The notes: generated from the sequence alone by a model not told the origin. Numbered from the stretch's first letter, positions 1 to 5,717 are shown. The stretch is 5,717 nt of DNA from JADJLQ01 sp034439915 (GCA_034439915.1 JAWXBI010000149.1:1-5717); one strand, 5' to 3'. Numbers and translations: made by a program.

Positions 1-18
1 AAATTAAAATAAATTATC

Positions 19-34
19 CGTTAACCCGGTAACC
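19..34. repeat. Adjacent 8-bp direct repeat upstream of the LytTR gene
   Basis: CGTTAACC at 19-26 is followed directly by CGGTAACC at 27-34, with 7 of 8 bases matching. The block also reads as a rough dyad (GTTA at 20-23, TAAC at 30-33). TCCGTTAAC at 17-25 resembles a LytTR half site built around a GTT core, but the normal second half site about two helical turns away is not convincing. A TAnnTTTG-like element, TAGCTTTC, lies just downstream at 39-46. It could be an operator-promoter region for the LytTR gene, but all matches are short and chance is a fair explanation. Confidence 0.25.
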
Positions 35-106
35 TTTTTAGCTTTCAGGGTATGAATAAGCGTGCCGGTTCGGTAGTGCAGGACAGATCACCGGATTAAG
101 GATTAT

Positions 107-448
107 ATGCTGTCAAAAATGTTATCCAATTTATCACCGATGAAACGAATACCCTTACCAGTCAATCATAGTATAGAATTTATTCCTGTCCAGGATGTAT
201 TATACCTGCGGGCAGATGGAAACTATTCTATTGTAATATGCCGTGAAAAGGTAACCAAACAAACCACCCGATCACTCAAATTACTTGAAAAACAATTGGA
301 GCCTGCCGGTTTTTGCCGAATCCATCACGAATACCTCGTCAATATGGATCATGTAACAAAATACCACAAAGGGGATGGGGGGGGAAGTAGAACTCAGCAA
401 TGGAGAAAAGCTGGCCGTATCCAGGAGTCGAAAAGTATTTTTGAATAA
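107..448 (+). CDS. Stand-alone LytTR DNA-binding regulator, frameshifted near its C-terminus
   Basis: This encodes a DNA-binding protein made of a LytTR domain with no receiver domain. Visible family features are the hydrophobic strand and turn VLYLRADGNYSIVI (residues 31-44), the helix SLKLLEKQLEP (56-66) and the core motif FCRIHHEYLVNMDHVTKYH (69-87). The frame as written gives 113 residues, but after GDGG (near residue 92) the sequence stops looking like LytTR. One frame over, from 384, the bases read EVELSNGEKLAVSRSRKVF and on to WFEL, stopping at 462-464, which is exactly the expected LytTR ending. The break falls in an 8-G run (377-384), and 7 Gs would give an intact protein of 118 residues. 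The ATG at 107 is used here; ATG 140 (MKRIPLP) would give a protein close to the bare domain and is equally possible. No clear ribosome binding site is visible. The targets are unknown. The family call is firm; whether the break is real, phase-variable or a sequencing error is open. Confidence 0.8.
   Translation: MLSKMLSNLSPMKRIPLPVNHSIEFIPVQDVLYLRADGNYSIVICREKVTKQTTRSLKLLEKQLEPAGFCRIHHEYLVNMDHVTKYHKGDGGGSRTQQWRKAGRIQESKSIFE
377..384 (+). repeat. Poly-G tract (8 G) at the LytTR frameshift
   Basis: There are eight consecutive G residues, preceded by GGGGAT. The upstream LytTR frame is intact up to the tract and the downstream frame is intact after it, offset by one base. Runs of this length are prone to slipped-strand change in cells and also to miscounting in sequencing, and the window alone cannot tell these apart. 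Confidence 0.85.
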
Positions 449-464
449 ATGGTTTGAGTTGTAG
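384..464 (+). other. Out-of-frame C-terminal part of the LytTR domain
   Basis: Read from 384, this stretch encodes 26 residues (EVELSNGEKLAVSRSRKVF continuing to WFEL) and a TAG stop at 462-464. The SNGEKLAVSRSR segment matches the last strands and closing helix of LytTR domains. It is separate from the main frame only because of the extra G. The restored stop lies 19 bp from the stop of the converging beta-barrel gene. I see no hairpin terminator in that gap. Confidence 0.8.
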
Positions 465-483
465 GTGGCGTTATTCAAGTCTT

Positions 484-1452
484 TCAAAACATCAACCTCA
501 CACCCAGAGCCCAGTCCGAATAACTATTTTTGACCAGGTCGGAATAAAAACTCACTCCGGATTTATAGTACCATGGTCGCTGGGCATTGATAAAGATACC
601 CAAAAAATCCAGGGGCTGGATTTGAGCACCGAGGCTGACCATGACATACTGGGCCTGACTGGTCAATCTCCCCCCTTTATAATTTTGTTGATATGCCCCA
701 AAATAAGATATACCCGGAAATACGAAGAGTCGCTGGTCCAGAAAAGATTTAACGATCAATGCACTAATACCCGGAAAATGGGTGGTCTTGTCGTTGTCCT
801 CGTTGGCAATCTGTAAAAGATAACGGCCTTGGAGGTAAAAGTAAAAATCTGTCGTCAGCGGCTTAAAATAAGTTGCGGTCAGATCGGTTTGAATGCGGTC
901 AGCCCCCAGAAAACTACGTGTTTCCTGTTCTTTCGCAACTGGAAAAAGTACCGACCCTTGTAAAGTCAATTCCGGTAAATTCTCAAACGGCATACTTCTG
1001 AGTCTCAGGCCGGCATAAGAAACCGAACTATATCCCAGGCTGGTAGCGTCCGGCGCATCAAAGACCTTTAATGGCGAATTGCGTGAATTTTCATCGAATC
1101 GCAGCCGGGAATATTTTAATTGTACCCCCAGGTCCCAGCGTTTATTTTCAGAAAACCCATAATTCAGATTTAGGTTACTCTCAAACCGGGTGATGCGGTA
1201 ACGGTCCAGTATGATCTCGCCAAATTTTGAAGTAACCCAATAAGAGGATAAGGAATTGGTAAAGGTGGCCTCAATTCCATCTTTGGATAAGATGACCGGG
1301 GAAATATTTCCAAAAGAAAACCGGTCCTCTTTTTCTTCATTCGCTTCAGAAGCTTGCCCAGCGGAGGATTGTCCCTGAGCAGAATGGAAAAAACCAAACA
1401 GAGAAAATAAAATAAAAACTCTGTAAAAAATTCTGGATAGGCGCATGGTCAT
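484..1452 (-). CDS. Predicted outer-membrane beta-barrel protein
   Basis: This 322-residue exported protein is probably an outer-membrane barrel of unknown substrate. The N-terminus is a signal peptide: MRLSR, a hydrophobic run FYRVFILFSLFGFF (residues 9-22), then SAQGQ with likely cleavage near residues 25-27. A short polar, acidic linker (about 28-43) follows. The rest alternates polar and hydrophobic residues in strand-like segments rich in aromatic residues, such as ESNLNLNYGF, RWDLGVQLKYSRLRF, SYAGLRLRSM and FYFYLQGRYLLQI, split by turns. It ends in ALGVRLMF, with the terminal Phe typical of barrels recognised by the BAM machinery. ATG 1452 gives MTM; ATG 1446 is an equally good start. 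It is the last gene of the minus-strand operon, 8 bp after the lipoprotein gene, so co-expression is likely. I cannot assign it to a named family, and a transport or structural role would be a guess. Confidence 0.8.
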   Translation of the reverse strand: MTMRLSRIFYRVFILFSLFGFFHSAQGQSSAGQASEANEEKEDRFSFGNISPVILSKDGIEATFTNSLSSYWVTSKFGEIILDRYRITRFESNLNLNYGFSENKRWDLGVQLKYSRLRFDENSRNSPLKVFDAPDATSLGYSSVSYAGLRLRSMPFENLPELTLQGSVLFPVAKEQETRSFLGADRIQTDLTATYFKPLTTDFYFYLQGRYLLQIANEDNDKTTHFPGISALIVKSFLDQRLFVFPGISYFGAYQQNYKGGRLTSQAQYVMVSLGAQIQPLDFLGIFINAQRPWYYKSGVSFYSDLVKNSYSDWALGVRLMF

Positions 1453-1460
1453 TGTTCCAT

Positions 1461-2351
1461 TTACTTGCAGTCAATCATAAAATTCGGATCATTAAATCCT
1501 TGTTGGTAAATGACCACCTGTTTATTAGTAGAGGTAGAGGTAGCCAGAATCATATGGTTTCGTTCTTTTTTCCAACCGGCAGCAGGACTACAGGCTAATT
1601 GGACAAAGGGCTTATACGGTGTATCGTTGATATTGATAAAACTCCCGATAAATTCTTCTGTACCCAGGTTGCCATTAAGCGATTTGGTACGATCGATCCA
1701 GAAATGAACCAGGTTTTTATCTTTATCCACGACGCCGAAGATGGGATTTTTATTATATAGCAAAGCCGTATTCATTCCATTGCAGGTGGATTGTTCGAAA
1801 CTTTGTGTAGGATCCAAAGACGAGGTGCATTTGCCTTTCGGATCCTTTAAAAATTTCAACCAGATGCAATAGTCCGTATTTTCAGGACATAACCAGGCAT
1901 TTTCCAACGATGGCGGAAAAGGCGGCAGTGGGGTAATTGGAATAAATATCTGAGGGATCGAAGGCGGTATAAAACTTCTGTTTTTTTCAAAAAAGGAAGC
2001 ATTGACTGCATTAAATTTTAATCTTTCGACGCAGTCCGGATTAGATATAACTAAATCTGTTTGTCCTTCCACACCATCCGGTATCGTAACGATCAATCCC
2101 AATTGCGGGTGAAATTTCTTTTTAATCACGGGTTTGGAATTGAATGAGATTTCAAGATCCTGATCGACCAGAGATTCCAGAGGTGTGGCTTTGATCACTA
2201 CTTCGGTACCGCTGACTCCTACTGCAGGCAATACCTCAAGCCCTAAAAGCGGGGCACAAGCAGGGTTACAACTGATGTGCGGAAAAAGCATTATGGCCAT
2301 GCAGACCACAAAGGCAATACGGAGGTTATTCATCGGTATTGGATGTTTCAT
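1461..2351 (-). CDS. Probable lipoprotein with an IPT/TIG domain and a cysteine-rich C-terminal region
   Basis: This 296-residue envelope protein has an N-terminal hydrophobic segment (about 10-24) leading to HISC, with Cys28 as the probable lipidation site. Ser at -1 fits, but His at -3 is not standard, so lipidation is likely rather than certain. Residues about 36-120 form an IPT/TIG (immunoglobulin-like) domain: VGVSGTEVVIKA, a paired strand KPVIKKKF, then VTIPDGVEGQTDLVISN. A proline-rich linker follows (129-149). The C-terminal region (150-296) matches nothing I recognise and carries Cys155, 162, 175, 190, 254 and 295; with Cys32 and Cys107 the mature chain has eight cysteines besides the lipid one, enough for four disulfides. 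The ATG at 2351 is supported by its ATGA overlap with the upstream stop, a sign of translational coupling; ATG 2333 (MNNLRIAF) is an alternative. Such domains often mediate surface binding. The partner or ligand is unknown. Confidence 0.75.
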   Translation of the reverse strand: MKHPIPMNNLRIAFVVCMAIMLFPHISCNPACAPLLGLEVLPAVGVSGTEVVIKATPLESLVDQDLEISFNSKPVIKKKFHPQLGLIVTIPDGVEGQTDLVISNPDCVERLKFNAVNASFFEKNRSFIPPSIPQIFIPITPLPPFPPSLENAWLCPENTDYCIWLKFLKDPKGKCTSSLDPTQSFEQSTCNGMNTALLYNKNPIFGVVDKDKNLVHFWIDRTKSLNGNLGTEEFIGSFININDTPYKPFVQLACSPAAGWKKERNHMILATSTSTNKQVVIYQQGFNDPNFMIDCK

Positions 2352-3442
2352 TGAATAGAATTGGTGAGGTAATTATACAGTTTATTCTTTTTGTGATCCA
2401 GTTGTTTTATCAGGGGGTCAAGTTCTCCGGCCAGAGATTTACTGGCAGCAGCGATTTCTTTTTTCGCCACCTTCAGACTGGTATTTCCCTGGGATCTTTC
2501 TTTTATCGGATTGATGATGGTGGCATTCATTTTATCAAACAAATAGGGCTGATGCAGGGTATTCAATATATATTGATTAATTTCTTCCAATTCAGTGGCC
2601 ACATATTCCCCGGACCAGTAATGTTTCGCTGCCTGAAGGTATTGGTCTTTGTTTTCATTGATGACATTCCTGGCCTGGTTGTATTTTTCAATGGCACCAT
2701 AAAACCGGCTGCAAGCCTGAGGAGTATTGGTCAAACATGCCACGGCATCATAAGGCAGGATTTGATGAAGATCTTTTAGTCGGGAAATGTAATTATTAAG
2801 GCCGGTGCTGATTAATTCAAAATATTTTTGTTGGGCTGTAAACTTTTCCCCCAGAGCCAGAAAAAGTTGGTCTTCCAGATCCGAATTCTTTTTTTCAAGC
2901 CTGGAGATTTGTTCTAACAAATCGAGGTTGGCCGTCTTGGCTAAATCCAACTGGACAGTTGCTTTTTCAATTTGAGTTTGATAGTAGGCGATCGTGTCCA
3001 GCATAGTATGATGCAGTTGTTCTACTTGCCGAGCGTTTAATTTTTGTGTTTTCTGGAGATTTTTGATTTTCGAATTTAAGAGGGCAACTTTTTCGAGCAA
3101 TTTTTGATTTTTTTCACTGCATAACCTGATTTCAATAGGTTCATACAGCGGAGGGATGCTCACTTTTCCCTCGTAAGGTGAAAGCATGGTACTGGCCGAG
3201 CCTTTGATGGTGATGGTGATCTGCCCCAATCCGCCCGGAGCAAACAATTTGAAACTGCCATCCTGGCCTGTGACATCATAACTCTCTCCGCTGACACTGA
3301 CTACAACGCCGGGAACACCTACTGTTTTGTCCCCGGTGAGCTCGACGACTTTACCGCGCAGGGTAACGCTTTTTTGAGCCAAAGAAATGGTGGATAAGAT
3401 CAGCACCAGGACAAAAATAAAACCTGATTTCATATTATTCAT
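2348..3442 (-). CDS. Exported protein with carboxypeptidase-regulatory-like domain and coiled coil
   Basis: This 364-residue protein is the first gene of the minus-strand operon. It has a clear signal peptide (MKSGFIFVLVLILSTISLAQ, likely cut after Ala22). Residues about 26-107 form a carboxypeptidase-regulatory-like beta-sandwich: LRGKVVE, then VPGVVVSVSG, then DVTGQDGSFKL and QITITIKG. Residues about 110-200 are a long heptad-patterned coiled coil rich in Leu, Lys, Glu and Gln. The rest (200-364) is mainly helical with one Cys pair (235 and 244) in ACLTNTPQACSRF. No transmembrane segment follows the signal peptide, and I see no C-terminal secretion domain. ATG 3442 and ATG 3433 (MKSGF) are both possible; the second places the basic residue nearer the start, as in typical signal peptides. 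A TAnnTTTG promoter element lies just upstream. The stop overlaps the next start (ATGA). It may be a periplasmic spacer or scaffold linking envelope parts; that role is inferred. Confidence 0.75.
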   Translation of the reverse strand: MNNMKSGFIFVLVLILSTISLAQKSVTLRGKVVELTGDKTVGVPGVVVSVSGESYDVTGQDGSFKLFAPGGLGQITITIKGSASTMLSPYEGKVSIPPLYEPIEIRLCSEKNQKLLEKVALLNSKIKNLQKTQKLNARQVEQLHHTMLDTIAYYQTQIEKATVQLDLAKTANLDLLEQISRLEKKNSDLEDQLFLALGEKFTAQQKYFELISTGLNNYISRLKDLHQILPYDAVACLTNTPQACSRFYGAIEKYNQARNVINENKDQYLQAAKHYWSGEYVATELEEINQYILNTLHQPYLFDKMNATIINPIKERSQGNTSLKVAKKEIAAASKSLAGELDPLIKQLDHKKNKLYNYLTNSIQ

Positions 3443-3472
3443 ATAGGGTGTAAGGCATCAGAAGAATGTACC

Positions 3473-3480
3473 CAAATTTA
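3473..3480 (-). promoter_or_regulatory. Bacteroidota-type -7 promoter element for the three-gene operon
   Basis: The minus strand reads TAAATTTG, an exact match to the TAnnTTTG -7 element of the Bacteroidota housekeeping sigma factor. It sits 30 bases upstream of ATG 3442, leaving a short leader of roughly 25 bases. No clear TTG -33 element is seen at the usual spacing, so strength cannot be judged. It lies between the operon and the 7-bp tandem array. Confidence 0.55.
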
Positions 3481-3536
3481 ACGACAATATTAACAGAATA
3501 ATATGATGGATGTGTTAAAATACAGGGCATAGCATT

Positions 3537-3583
3537 GAGTAGCGAGTAGTGAGTAGCGAGTAGCGAGTAGCGAGCATCGAGTT
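3537..3583. repeat. 7-bp tandem repeat array (GAGTAGC type) between divergent genes
   Basis: Consecutive units are GAGTAGC (3537), GAGTAGT (3544), GAGTAGC (3551), GAGTAGC (3558), GAGTAGC (3565) and GAGCATC (3572), then a partial GAGTT (3579). That is four exact copies, two variants and a part copy. Three units span 21 bp, two DNA turns, so every third unit faces the same side of the helix. The array is in the divergent intergenic region, about 57 bp beyond the operon promoter element and about 75 bp before the cyclase start. It does not fall in any credible reading frame. It could be a slippage-prone spacer, a protein-binding array, or a copy of a dispersed genomic repeat. Confidence 0.9.
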
Positions 3584-3629
3584 ATACACCTCTGGCAGCA
3601 TACCAAATCTGAGTATGGCCGGAAATTGA

Positions 3630-3637
3630 TAATTTTA
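3630..3637 (+). promoter_or_regulatory. Possible -7 element for the cyclase gene
   Basis: TAATTTTA matches 7 of 8 positions of TAnnTTTG and ends 21 bases before the proposed TTG start at 3659. No good -33 element is seen upstream. If used, transcription would begin after 3626, which argues against the longer TTG start there. The match is weak in AT-rich sequence. Confidence 0.25.
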
Positions 3638-3658
3638 TGTCTATTCATCCTTACGCCT

Positions 3659-4630
3659 TTGAGCAACCTGGAGCAATATACCCGTAAACTGGCTGCTATA
3701 TTATTTACTGATATGGTAGGCTATACGGCTGTTATGCAAAAAGATGAAATGAAAGCCATCCTATTGCAAAAACGCCACCAAGCTACCGTCGAGACTTGTG
3801 TAAAACAATTCGGGGGAGAAGTTAAAAACGATATGGGTGACGGAAGTATGAGTATCCTTCCCAGCGCATACCAGGTAATCCAATGCGCCATGGCTATCCA
3901 GGAAGAACTCAAAAAAGAGCCCCGGGTCAATATTCGGATCGGTATTCATATCGCCGATGTGCTGATCGAAGAAAACGGTAAAGTCCATGGCGATGGCATC
4001 AATATCGCTTCCCGGATCGAAACCCTGGGGGTGGCCGGTGCCATCCTTTTTTCAAAAGAGATCCATAATAAAATCCGGAACCACCCCGAATTTAAAAGTG
4101 TATTGGTGGGCTCTTTCCCCTTTAAAAATGTCGATGAGCCCATGGAAATTTACGCCATTGGCAATGAGGGTTATGCTATCCCCTCGACTGAAGAAGCCAT
4201 GGCTGCGGGCAAACTGAAAAAACAAAGCGAGCCTGCGAAAAAAGTGAAAAACAAGATTTCTCCCTGGATCTGGGTCCTGTTGTTGCCTTTGGCTATGGCT
4301 ATGATTTTTAGCAAACAGTTATTTGGATCAAAAGAAAAACCGATAGATCCGGTCGACAACCTGCAGACTGCCCCCCAATTGCAAACTTGGAATGGCCAGG
4401 TTTTTCATTTTGATGCCCGGCCGGCCGCAGGAGTGGTGATTGATATCAACGGGGGCGTAGCGAGGGATACCACGGATGTCCAGGGAAAATTTATAATTCA
4501 ATTACCCTCCAATTATACAGGCCAGCAAATCACTCTGGCTTTATTTTATCAGGGCAAACTAAATATCAGTCATGAAATCCGGTTGAGCGGCCAGGAGGTT
4601 TTGACGAACCTAAAACTCCAACCAGAATAA
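3659..4630 (+). CDS. Membrane-anchored class III nucleotidyl cyclase with periplasmic regulatory-like domain
   Basis: It is predicted to make a cyclic nucleotide from ATP or GTP in the cytoplasm. From a TTG start at 3659 it has 323 residues. The catalytic domain (about 8-170) opens with KLAAILFTDMVGYT, giving metal-binding Asp18; MGDGSMSILPS gives the second metal Asp61; GDGINIASRIE gives transition-state residues Asn115 and Arg119. The purine-selecting positions are unusual: Asn57 where Lys is expected and Lys108 where Asp is expected. A Lys-rich stretch (189-199) precedes one transmembrane helix, ISPWIWVLLLPLAMAMIF (200-217), which places the N-terminus inside. Residues 243-321 form a periplasmic carboxypeptidase-regulatory-like domain (NGQVF, PAAGVVIDING, DVQGKFIIQL). 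No TPR repeats are present. No in-frame ATG precedes the domain. TTG 3659 (MSNLEQYTRKLAAI) fits family N-termini; TTG 3626 would add a hydrophobic run and CTG 3668 is also possible. It is divergent from the envelope operon. Confidence 0.85.
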   Translation: MSNLEQYTRKLAAILFTDMVGYTAVMQKDEMKAILLQKRHQATVETCVKQFGGEVKNDMGDGSMSILPSAYQVIQCAMAIQEELKKEPRVNIRIGIHIADVLIEENGKVHGDGINIASRIETLGVAGAILFSKEIHNKIRNHPEFKSVLVGSFPFKNVDEPMEIYAIGNEGYAIPSTEEAMAAGKLKKQSEPAKKVKNKISPWIWVLLLPLAMAMIFSKQLFGSKEKPIDPVDNLQTAPQLQTWNGQVFHFDARPAAGVVIDINGGVARDTTDVQGKFIIQLPSNYTGQQITLALFYQGKLNISHEIRLSGQEVLTNLKLQPE

Positions 4631-4734
4631 TAAAATTATTTCGTTGAGTAAACCGTTAGCTGTTATCCTTCCATCTGATAAAGTCAAAATCGGTATGCTA
4701 AAAAATCCCAATCTTTACCCGACCAAATAACTTT
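4631..4734. other. Short intergenic gap between cyclase and phosphoesterase
   Basis: This is 104 bp of AT-rich sequence with no credible small gene and no hairpin followed by a T run that would serve as a terminator. The only signal is a TAACTTTA element at its end, touching the phosphoesterase start. Read-through from the cyclase gene is therefore possible. Confidence 0.4.
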
Positions 4735-5646
4735 ATGTACGACCTCATAGGCGATGTACACGGCCATGCCAAAGGTTTGGTACGTCTTTTAGATATTTTA
4801 GGCTATAGGCCTCAAAAAGGATTGTACCAGCATCCCTGGAGGAAAGCCATTTTTGTCGGCGACCTGATCAACAGGGGCCCGGAATCCAAAGAGGTGCTAC
4901 AGATGGTCCGCCCCATGGTTCAATCCAAAAATGCCTATGCCATTTTGGGGAACCATGAACTAAACCTCATGGCTTTTTATACCCTGGATGATTTTAATAA
5001 ACCTCTATATAGCCACAGCATAAAAAATATGCTGAATTTGTTTCCTGTATTCGAAAGTTTCCGGAATGCCGAAGCGGAGTTATATGATTATATCGACTGG
5101 ATGTTTAGCCTTCCGCTTTTTCTGGAGTTTGAAGATTTGCGGGTAGTACATGCCTGCTGGCACCAGGACAGCGTTCATTTTGTGCGCAGACATTTCCCTC
5201 ATCATAAATTTACCCGGGAGCTGATGATTAAATCCCTACAGTCCCGCGGTCCTGAATTTAAGGCAGTACATATGCTCCTCAAGGGCCTCGAAATCCCCTT
5301 GCCCAGAAACAAAAAAGGATTGGATGCCGAGTCGGTCCACCGGGGATTTACCAGGGTCAAGTGGTGGGATGACCATCATGGTAAATCGTACCGTGAGATT
5401 TCTACGCAGGCTAAAGCTAATCTGCCCAATTATAAAATCCCATCCAACCTGATTACCCTGGACCTGGTATATCCCGAACAGGCAGTACCTGTATTTTTCG
5501 GACACTATTCATTAGGCGGCAAACCGGTTCCCTTAAAAAACAATGTGTGTTGCCTGGATTACGGCGTCATTAAAAATGATATCATCACCGCTTACCGGTG
5601 GAATGGAGAATTGATACTGGATAGAAAAAATTTTATTCAAAGTTGA
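4735..5646 (+). CDS. PPP-like metallophosphoesterase (calcineurin-like phosphatase)
   Basis: This cytoplasmic hydrolase of 303 residues has no signal peptide and uses a two-metal centre to cut phosphate esters or anhydrides. The ordered motifs are complete: GDVHG (6-10; Asp7, His9), GDLINRGPE (42-50; Asp43, Arg47), GNHE (72-75; Asn73, His74), VVHACW (His139) and GHY (256-258; His257), followed by CCLDYG (273-277). This order is that of the PPP group, which includes protein phosphatases, the ApaH dinucleotide hydrolases and PrpE. The usual DRG is NRG here (Asn46), a position that also varies in ApaH, so activity is still expected. The substrate cannot be told from sequence. ATG 4735 puts GDVHG at residue 6, normal for the family. 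TAACTTTA, close to a -7 element, overlaps the start codon (4728-4735). It lies 104 bp after the cyclase on the same strand, and its stop overlaps the start of the next gene. Confidence 0.88.
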   Translation: MYDLIGDVHGHAKGLVRLLDILGYRPQKGLYQHPWRKAIFVGDLINRGPESKEVLQMVRPMVQSKNAYAILGNHELNLMAFYTLDDFNKPLYSHSIKNMLNLFPVFESFRNAEAELYDYIDWMFSLPLFLEFEDLRVVHACWHQDSVHFVRRHFPHHKFTRELMIKSLQSRGPEFKAVHMLLKGLEIPLPRNKKGLDAESVHRGFTRVKWWDDHHGKSYREISTQAKANLPNYKIPSNLITLDLVYPEQAVPVFFGHYSLGGKPVPLKNNVCCLDYGVIKNDIITAYRWNGELILDRKNFIQS

Positions 5647-5717
5647 ACACTCCAGCTCCTGAGCCCAACCGACTTGCCTATTATCAGTCGAGGATCAACC
5701 AGTTGGATGAAACCATT
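5643..5717 (+). CDS. Start of a downstream gene, truncated by the window end
   Basis: An open frame runs off the window with 25 codons: MNTPAPEPNRLAYYQ, then SRINQLDETI. It begins at TTG 5643, which overlaps the phosphoesterase TGA as TTGA, the same arrangement as an ATGA coupling; no ATG is available in this frame. The other forward frame open across this stretch gives a less protein-like sequence. The helix-like RLAYYQSRINQLDETI faintly recalls the first helix of AroQ-type chorismate mutases (a basic residue, then Ile, then an Asp), but 25 residues are far too few for a call. Co-translation with the phosphoesterase is likely if the start is right. Confidence 0.5.
   Translation, partial: MNTPAPEPNRLAYYQSRINQLDETI

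Noticed and set aside
52..99. 15-codon open frame upstream of the LytTR gene, as a possible leader peptide
   Set aside because: It is very short with no ribosome binding site, hairpin or amino-acid bias to suggest attenuation.
454..816. Plus-strand open frame of 120 codons
   Set aside because: It lies almost wholly antisense to the beta-barrel gene, which has a signal peptide and barrel-like C-terminus; its own translation shows no domain or coherent composition.
2339..2779. Plus-strand open frame of 146 codons
   Set aside because: It is antisense to the coiled-coil protein gene. Its Phe/Ile-rich translation is what the complement of a Lys/Gln/Glu-rich coiled coil gives.
3537..3583. Heptamer array as a CRISPR
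   Set aside because: Units are 7 bp and directly abutting, with no spacers and no cas genes.
3626..3658. Longer cyclase start at TTG 3626 adding a hydrophobic N-terminus
   Set aside because: The added run (IILCLFILTPLSNL) is short, not family-like, and would place a membrane segment directly before a domain that must be cytoplasmic. It also overlaps a possible promoter element.
1..5717. Type IX secretion or SusCD-type nutrient uptake locus
   Set aside because: No TonB-dependent receptor, plug domain, SusD-like protein or type IX C-terminal sorting domain is visible in any of the three envelope proteins.

Overview
The window looks like chromosomal DNA from a Bacteroidota bacterium, probably near Saprospiraceae or a similar environmental lineage. 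This placement is inferred from three things: a TAnnTTTG-type promoter element, weak or absent Shine-Dalgarno sequences, and the protein types present (an orphan LytTR regulator, carboxypeptidase-regulatory-like domains, an IPT/TIG protein, and a class III cyclase with an N-terminal catalytic domain). No rRNA, tRNA, CRISPR array or mobile element was seen.

Layout. Positions 107-464 (+) hold a small stand-alone LytTR DNA-binding protein. Its frame is broken by an 8-G run at 377-384; removing one G restores a textbook LytTR C-terminus ending at 464. Facing it is a tight three-gene minus-strand operon read from 3442 down to 484. Its order is an exported protein with a carboxypeptidase-regulatory-like beta domain plus a long coiled coil (3442-2348), a probable IPT-domain lipoprotein rich in cysteine (2351-1461, joined by an ATGA overlap), and an outer-membrane beta-barrel-like protein (1452-484, 8-bp gap). 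A good TAnnTTTG promoter element lies just upstream of the operon at 3473-3480.

The divergent intergenic region (3443-3658) carries a 7-bp tandem array (GAGTAGC type, 3537-3583). On its other side, on the plus strand, is a class III nucleotidyl cyclase (about 3659-4630). It has a cytoplasmic catalytic domain, one transmembrane helix and a predicted periplasmic carboxypeptidase-regulatory-like domain of the same general type as that in the first operon protein. A PPP-like metallophosphoesterase follows (4735-5646). The window ends in the first 25 codons of a further gene whose apparent TTG start overlaps the phosphoesterase stop (TTGA).

The most interesting reading is that the divergent cyclase and the three-gene envelope operon form one unit: an exported coiled-coil protein, a lipoprotein and a barrel at the cell surface, with a membrane cyclase carrying a matching periplasmic domain that could report their state through a cyclic nucleotide. 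This is inference from gene order and shared domain type only. The cyclase also departs from the usual residues at both purine-selecting positions, so its product cannot be assumed to be cAMP.
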